From Anaerolineae bacterium (lineage in GTDB: Bacteria > Chloroflexota > Anaerolineae > B4-G1 > SLSP01), in contig JAGPHL010000137.1 of assembly GCA_018055515.1 (NCBI GenBank), positions 1 through 7,203 of the forward strand: DNA of 7,203 nucleotides, given 5' to 3'. Positions 4,328 to 7,203 of the stretch are shown one piece after another. The notes under the pieces were generated by a model that ran no database searches, was not told the origin of the DNA, and was given only the letters and a program-made list of their open reading frames with translations. Every line of letters begins with the position of its first letter. The first letter of the stretch is position 1. A program made the position numbers and the translations under genes.

Positions 4328-7203
4328 ATGAAACACGACAGCAGAGCGAGGGTGTGGCTCGACCGTGGGTGGCAGGCGCTCACGGCCCCCTGGACGGAGT
4401 TCCCTTCGGCGGAAGAACGTTCGCTGGCGCGACAACTGACGCTGTTGTTGCTCTTCGATACGGCGGTGCTGATAGCGCTGGTGCTGTTGGACCGGGGGGT
4501 CAATCCTGAGCGGCCTGTTTATGCGAACAACCGATACCTGGCCATCGCTTTTATCGCTTTGTTGTTCGGCTACGGCTTTAGCCGAACGCGTTATTTCCGC
4601 TGGGGTTTGTTTTTCTTGGGCGTCGTTTGTAGCCTTCTCATTTTCGGCTACGCGATCTCCGCATCCAACCCGTTCATCTTGCTTTACAATATTTTGATTG
4701 TTACCACCCTATTCCTTTTCTTGCCGATACCGATAGCTCTGGGCACAGCGCTGCTCGACATCGTCGGCAGCCTGTTCTTTTTCGCCTTGTGGTCCCCTAT
4801 CACGTGGTCGCGGACGCTGATTCACACGCTGGCGGGGGGAATGCTGGCGTCTGGGGTGGTCTTCATTATGGTCGTCTATCGTCACCGACAGCGGCAGCAA
4901 CAGCGGCAGCAACTGGAAAGGACCGAAACGTGGTATCGCATCCTGTTAGAGACGACCTTTGAGGGGCTGTTGCTCGTTCAGGATGGGGTGATTGTGGAAC
5001 CGAACCCCGGCTTCCTGCACATGTTGGGCTACGAACGGGGTGAGGTTGCAGGTCAACCGCTCTCGCGTTTCATCGCCGGGGAACTTCCCGCGTGCCCTTC
5101 AGGGACGCCGACGGGGGAAGTCGTTGCCACGGAAGTCCATGGCATCCGCAAAGATGGGTCGGTGCTGTTCCTGGAAGCGGTGGTGCGAGGGCATCCCCAG
5201 GTCGAGCCGGCGATGGGCCGGCCCGGCGTCTCGGGGGCGCCGATGCTCGTCGCGCTGCGCGACATCAGCGAGCGCAAACAGGCGGAAGGGCTGTTGTTGC
5301 AGGCGCACGCCGCCCTGGAGCAGCGGGTGGTAGAACGGACTGCAGAGCTTTCCAGGGTCAATGTCCGTTTGCAGGCCGAGATCGAGGAGCGGGCGCGCAT
5401 TGCGCATGATTTGCAGGTGCAACAGATCGCGCTACGGCAGCGGGTGACGGAGCTGGAGACGTTGTATCGCATCGGCATGGCCATGTCTTCGCAGCTGGAT
5501 CCGGAGACGCTGCTGCAATTTATCGTTGAACAGGCGACGCCGTTAGTAGACGCTACCAGCTGCACTATCCTGAGCCCTGACCCGGAGACCGGCGACCTGG
5601 TCTTCCGCGCGGCGACGGATCCCATCGTGGGCCTGCGGGTGCCGCCGGGACAGGGCGTTGTGGGGCGGGTGTTCCGAACGGGCATCCCAGAGATCGTCGG
5701 CGATCTGCCGGCGGACCCCGAGTACTATCCGGGGATTCGACAGCAGAGCGGCTTGCTGGTGACTTCGATGCTCGCCGTGCCTTTGCGCAGCGGCGAACAG
5801 ATCATCGGCGTGCTGACGGCGGTCAACAAGCTTCACGGTCAGTTCACCGCGCAGGATCAGGCCCTGTTGGTGGCGCTCGGCAATCACGCGGTGATCGCCA
5901 TCACCAATGCCCGGCTCTACGCGCAGGCGCAGCACGAGCTGGCGGAGCGTCAGCGCGCTGAGGCCGCCTTGCTGGAAGAGCGGGCCCTGCTCGCGCAGCG
6001 CGTTGAGGAACGGACGGTCGAGCTGCGCGCGGCCAATGTTGAGCTGGCGCAGGCGGTGCGCGCCAAAGACGAATTCCTGGCCACGACAAGCCATGAGCTC
6101 CGCACGCCTCTGACCGCTATCCTGGCCTTTTCGGAGATGCTCAATGAGGGCATTTATGGGACGTTGAGCTCGCGGCAGCTGAAAGCCGTCCAGGGCATTG
6201 AGGAAAGCGGTCGGCATCTGCTGGCGATCATCAATGACATTTTGGACATCGCGCGCATTGAGGCCGGCAAGGTGGCCCTCGATCTTTGCCTTGTGGACGT
6301 CGAAGAGGTGTGCCTGGCGAGCCTGCGCCTGGTGACCAATCTGGTCAAGGAGAAACGGTTGCAGGTGAGCACCTTTTTTGACCCTGCCGTGAAGCAAATT
6401 TACGCCGACGAACGTTATCTTAAACAAATTCTGGTTAATCTGCTCAACAACGCCGCCAAGTTCACTCCTCAAGAAGGCGCCATCGGTCTCGAGGTGCAGG
6501 CCTGGCCTGATGAACAGATCATCTCCTTCACCGTGTGGGACACGGGCATTGGCATTGCGGCCGACGCTATGCCGCAGCTCTTCAAACCTTTTGTGCAACT
6601 CGATACCCGCCTATCGCGGGAGTATCAGGGAGCGGGGTTGGGACTGGCGTTGGTGTATCGTCTCGTGGAACTGCATGGCGGCAGCGTCGCGGTCAGCAGC
6701 GAGGTGGGGAAGGGAAGTCGTTTCACCGTGCGACTGCCCTCGCCCGACCTGCAGGCAGAGGAAGAGTTGCCGAGGGCTTCGCGGGCAGGGGCCGGCGACG
6801 GGACGACCGCTATCGCCGACCGGGCAGTGGAGGGACGGAGGATTCTGATCGCGGAGGATGATGGGCGCACCGCGACGATTTTGGAGGAATATCTGACGAG
6901 TCAGGGGCTGCAGGTGAAGGTGGCGCACAACGGTGTTGAAACGCTGGCGTCGCTGGCGGATCTGCGTCCTGACCTGATTCTGATGGACATCCAGATGCCG
7001 GAGCTGGATGGGCTTGAGACGACGCGGCGGATTCGATCCCAGTGCCGGTTCCAGGCGATTCCGATTGTGGCGATGACGGCTTTGGTGATGCCGGGGGATC
7101 GTGAGCGCTGCCTGGCCGCGGGTGCGGATGAGTACGTCAGCAAACCGCTCAGCCCGCGGCGGCTTCTCACGCTGATCGCCCGGCACCTGGGCCAGGCGCC
7201 CTT
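4328..7203 (+). CDS. membrane-bound hybrid sensor histidine kinase (3' end outside window)
   Basis: One uninterrupted frame encodes at least 958 residues and is still open at the window end. ATG 4328 is the first possible start: upstream codons back to a TGA at 4244 contain no ATG, GTG or TTG. The upstream AAGG is a modest binding site. Six hydrophobic segments lie at about 38-54, 70-84, 92-110, 116-136, 138-155 and 163-184. Then come a Gln/Arg-rich stretch (185-196), a PAS domain (about 200-318, ending RDISERKQAE), a coiled coil (315-378), a GAF domain (about 379-533) and a second coiled coil (534-580). HisKA follows with SHELRTPL (phospho-acceptor His589). The HATPase has N-box LVNLLNNAAKF (Asn708), G1 WDTGIG (737-742), LFKPF and G2 GAGLGLA (768-774). 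The receiver domain (about 837-955) has Glu843/Asp844/Asp845, phospho-acceptor Asp887, Thr917 and Lys939. All catalytic residues are present. The protein should autophosphorylate and pass phosphate to its own receiver. The signal is unknown; the GAF could bind a nucleotide, haem or other ligand. The gene probably ends soon or adds another output module. Confidence 0.96.
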   Translation, partial: MKHDSRARVWLDRGWQALTAPWTEFPSAEERSLARQLTLLLLFDTAVLIALVLLDRGVNPERPVYANNRYLAIAFIALLFGYGFSRTRYFRWGLFFLGVVCSLLIFGYAISASNPFILLYNILIVTTLFLFLPIPIALGTALLDIVGSLFFFALWSPITWSRTLIHTLAGGMLASGVVFIMVVYRHRQRQQQRQQLERTETWYRILLETTFEGLLLVQDGVIVEPNPGFLHMLGYERGEVAGQPLSRFIAGELPACPSGTPTGEVVATEVHGIRKDGSVLFLEAVVRGHPQVEPAMGRPGVSGAPMLVALRDISERKQAEGLLLQAHAALEQRVVERTAELSRVNVRLQAEIEERARIAHDLQVQQIALRQRVTELETLYRIGMAMSSQLDPETLLQFIVEQATPLVDATSCTILSPDPETGDLVFRAATDPIVGLRVPPGQGVVGRVFRTGIPEIVGDLPADPEYYPGIRQQSGLLVTSMLAVPLRSGEQIIGVLTAVNKLHGQFTAQDQALLVALGNHAVIAITNARLYAQAQHELAERQRAEAALLEERALLAQRVEERTVELRAANVELAQAVRAKDEFLATTSHELRTPLTAILAFSEMLNEGIYGTLSSRQLKAVQGIEESGRHLLAIINDILDIARIEAGKVALDLCLVDVEEVCLASLRLVTNLVKEKRLQVSTFFDPAVKQIYADERYLKQILVNLLNNAAKFTPQEGAIGLEVQAWPDEQIISFTVWDTGIGIAADAMPQLFKPFVQLDTRLSREYQGAGLGLALVYRLVELHGGSVAVSSEVGKGSRFTVRLPSPDLQAEEELPRASRAGAGDGTTAIADRAVEGRRILIAEDDGRTATILEEYLTSQGLQVKVAHNGVETLASLADLRPDLILMDIQMPELDGLETTRRIRSQCRFQAIPIVAMTALVMPGDRERCLAAGADEYVSKPLSPRRLLTLIARHLGQAP
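4889..4912 (+). repeat. exact 12-bp tandem duplication in the kinase gene
   Basis: CAGCGGCAGCAA occurs twice in direct succession, encoding QRQQQRQQ (residues 188-195) between the last membrane segment and the PAS domain. It is in frame and probably arose by slippage. It would lengthen the signalling helix by four residues per unit. Confidence 0.8.

Noticed and set aside
4889..4912. CAG-rich repeat as a CRISPR or mobile-element repeat
   Set aside because: There are only two 12-bp units, in frame inside a coding region, with no spacers and no terminal repeats.
5543..6598. Long open frame (351 codons) on the - strand, antisense to the kinase gene
   Set aside because: It covers the GAF, HisKA and HATPase coding region of the kinase. 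Its translation is rich in Arg, His, Gln and Leu and has no domain pattern.

Overview
The window is a GC-rich bacterial segment holding five protein genes in three blocks. Its style suggests an anaerobic or facultative bacterium that uses a tungsten- or molybdenum-pterin enzyme. The gene set and the multi-domain kinase with 'RVxERTxEL' linkers resemble Chloroflexota, but no taxonomic marker is present, so this is only a guess.

Block 1 (1-1439, + strand) is the 3' part of an ABC-F type ATPase gene. Its 5' end, including the first Walker A motif, lies outside the window. It ends convergently against block 2, with a bulged hairpin between them.

Block 2 (1466-4257, - strand) is a tungstopterin or molybdopterin enzyme locus. 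Reading 5' to 3' on the - strand it contains: a strong sigma-70-type promoter (4257-4229); a leader of about 260 nt with a compact multi-hairpin RNA domain (4204-4119) that ends in a strong intrinsic terminator (4124-4074); a 586-aa aldehyde:ferredoxin oxidoreductase (AOR) family gene; a perfect 13-bp terminator hairpin; and two small ubiquitin-like (MoaD/ThiS fold) genes. One small protein ends in the classical Gly-Gly tail. The second carries a different C-terminal extension in place of that tail. Their start and stop codons are one base apart. The leader is the most interesting part of the window. It sits in front of a tungsten/molybdenum-cofactor enzyme, its outer helix shares a strand with the terminator, and it has a long GNRA-capped hairpin. 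It is therefore a good candidate for a Moco/Tuco-type (molybdenum or tungsten cofactor) riboswitch controlling a cofactor-using enzyme.

Block 3 (4263-7203, + strand) is a divergent gene for a large hybrid sensor histidine kinase that runs off the end of the window. It has six predicted membrane segments, a PAS domain, coiled coil, GAF, a second coiled coil, HisKA, HATPase and a receiver domain. Its promoter and the AOR promoter are back to back, with the two -35 boxes only 5 bp apart, so the two transcription units may compete for RNA polymerase.

The only gene-free stretch over 300 bases is 3963-4327. It is filled by the two promoters, the structured leader, its terminator and two further hairpins. 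I see no tRNA, rRNA, CRISPR array, insertion sequence or attachment site.
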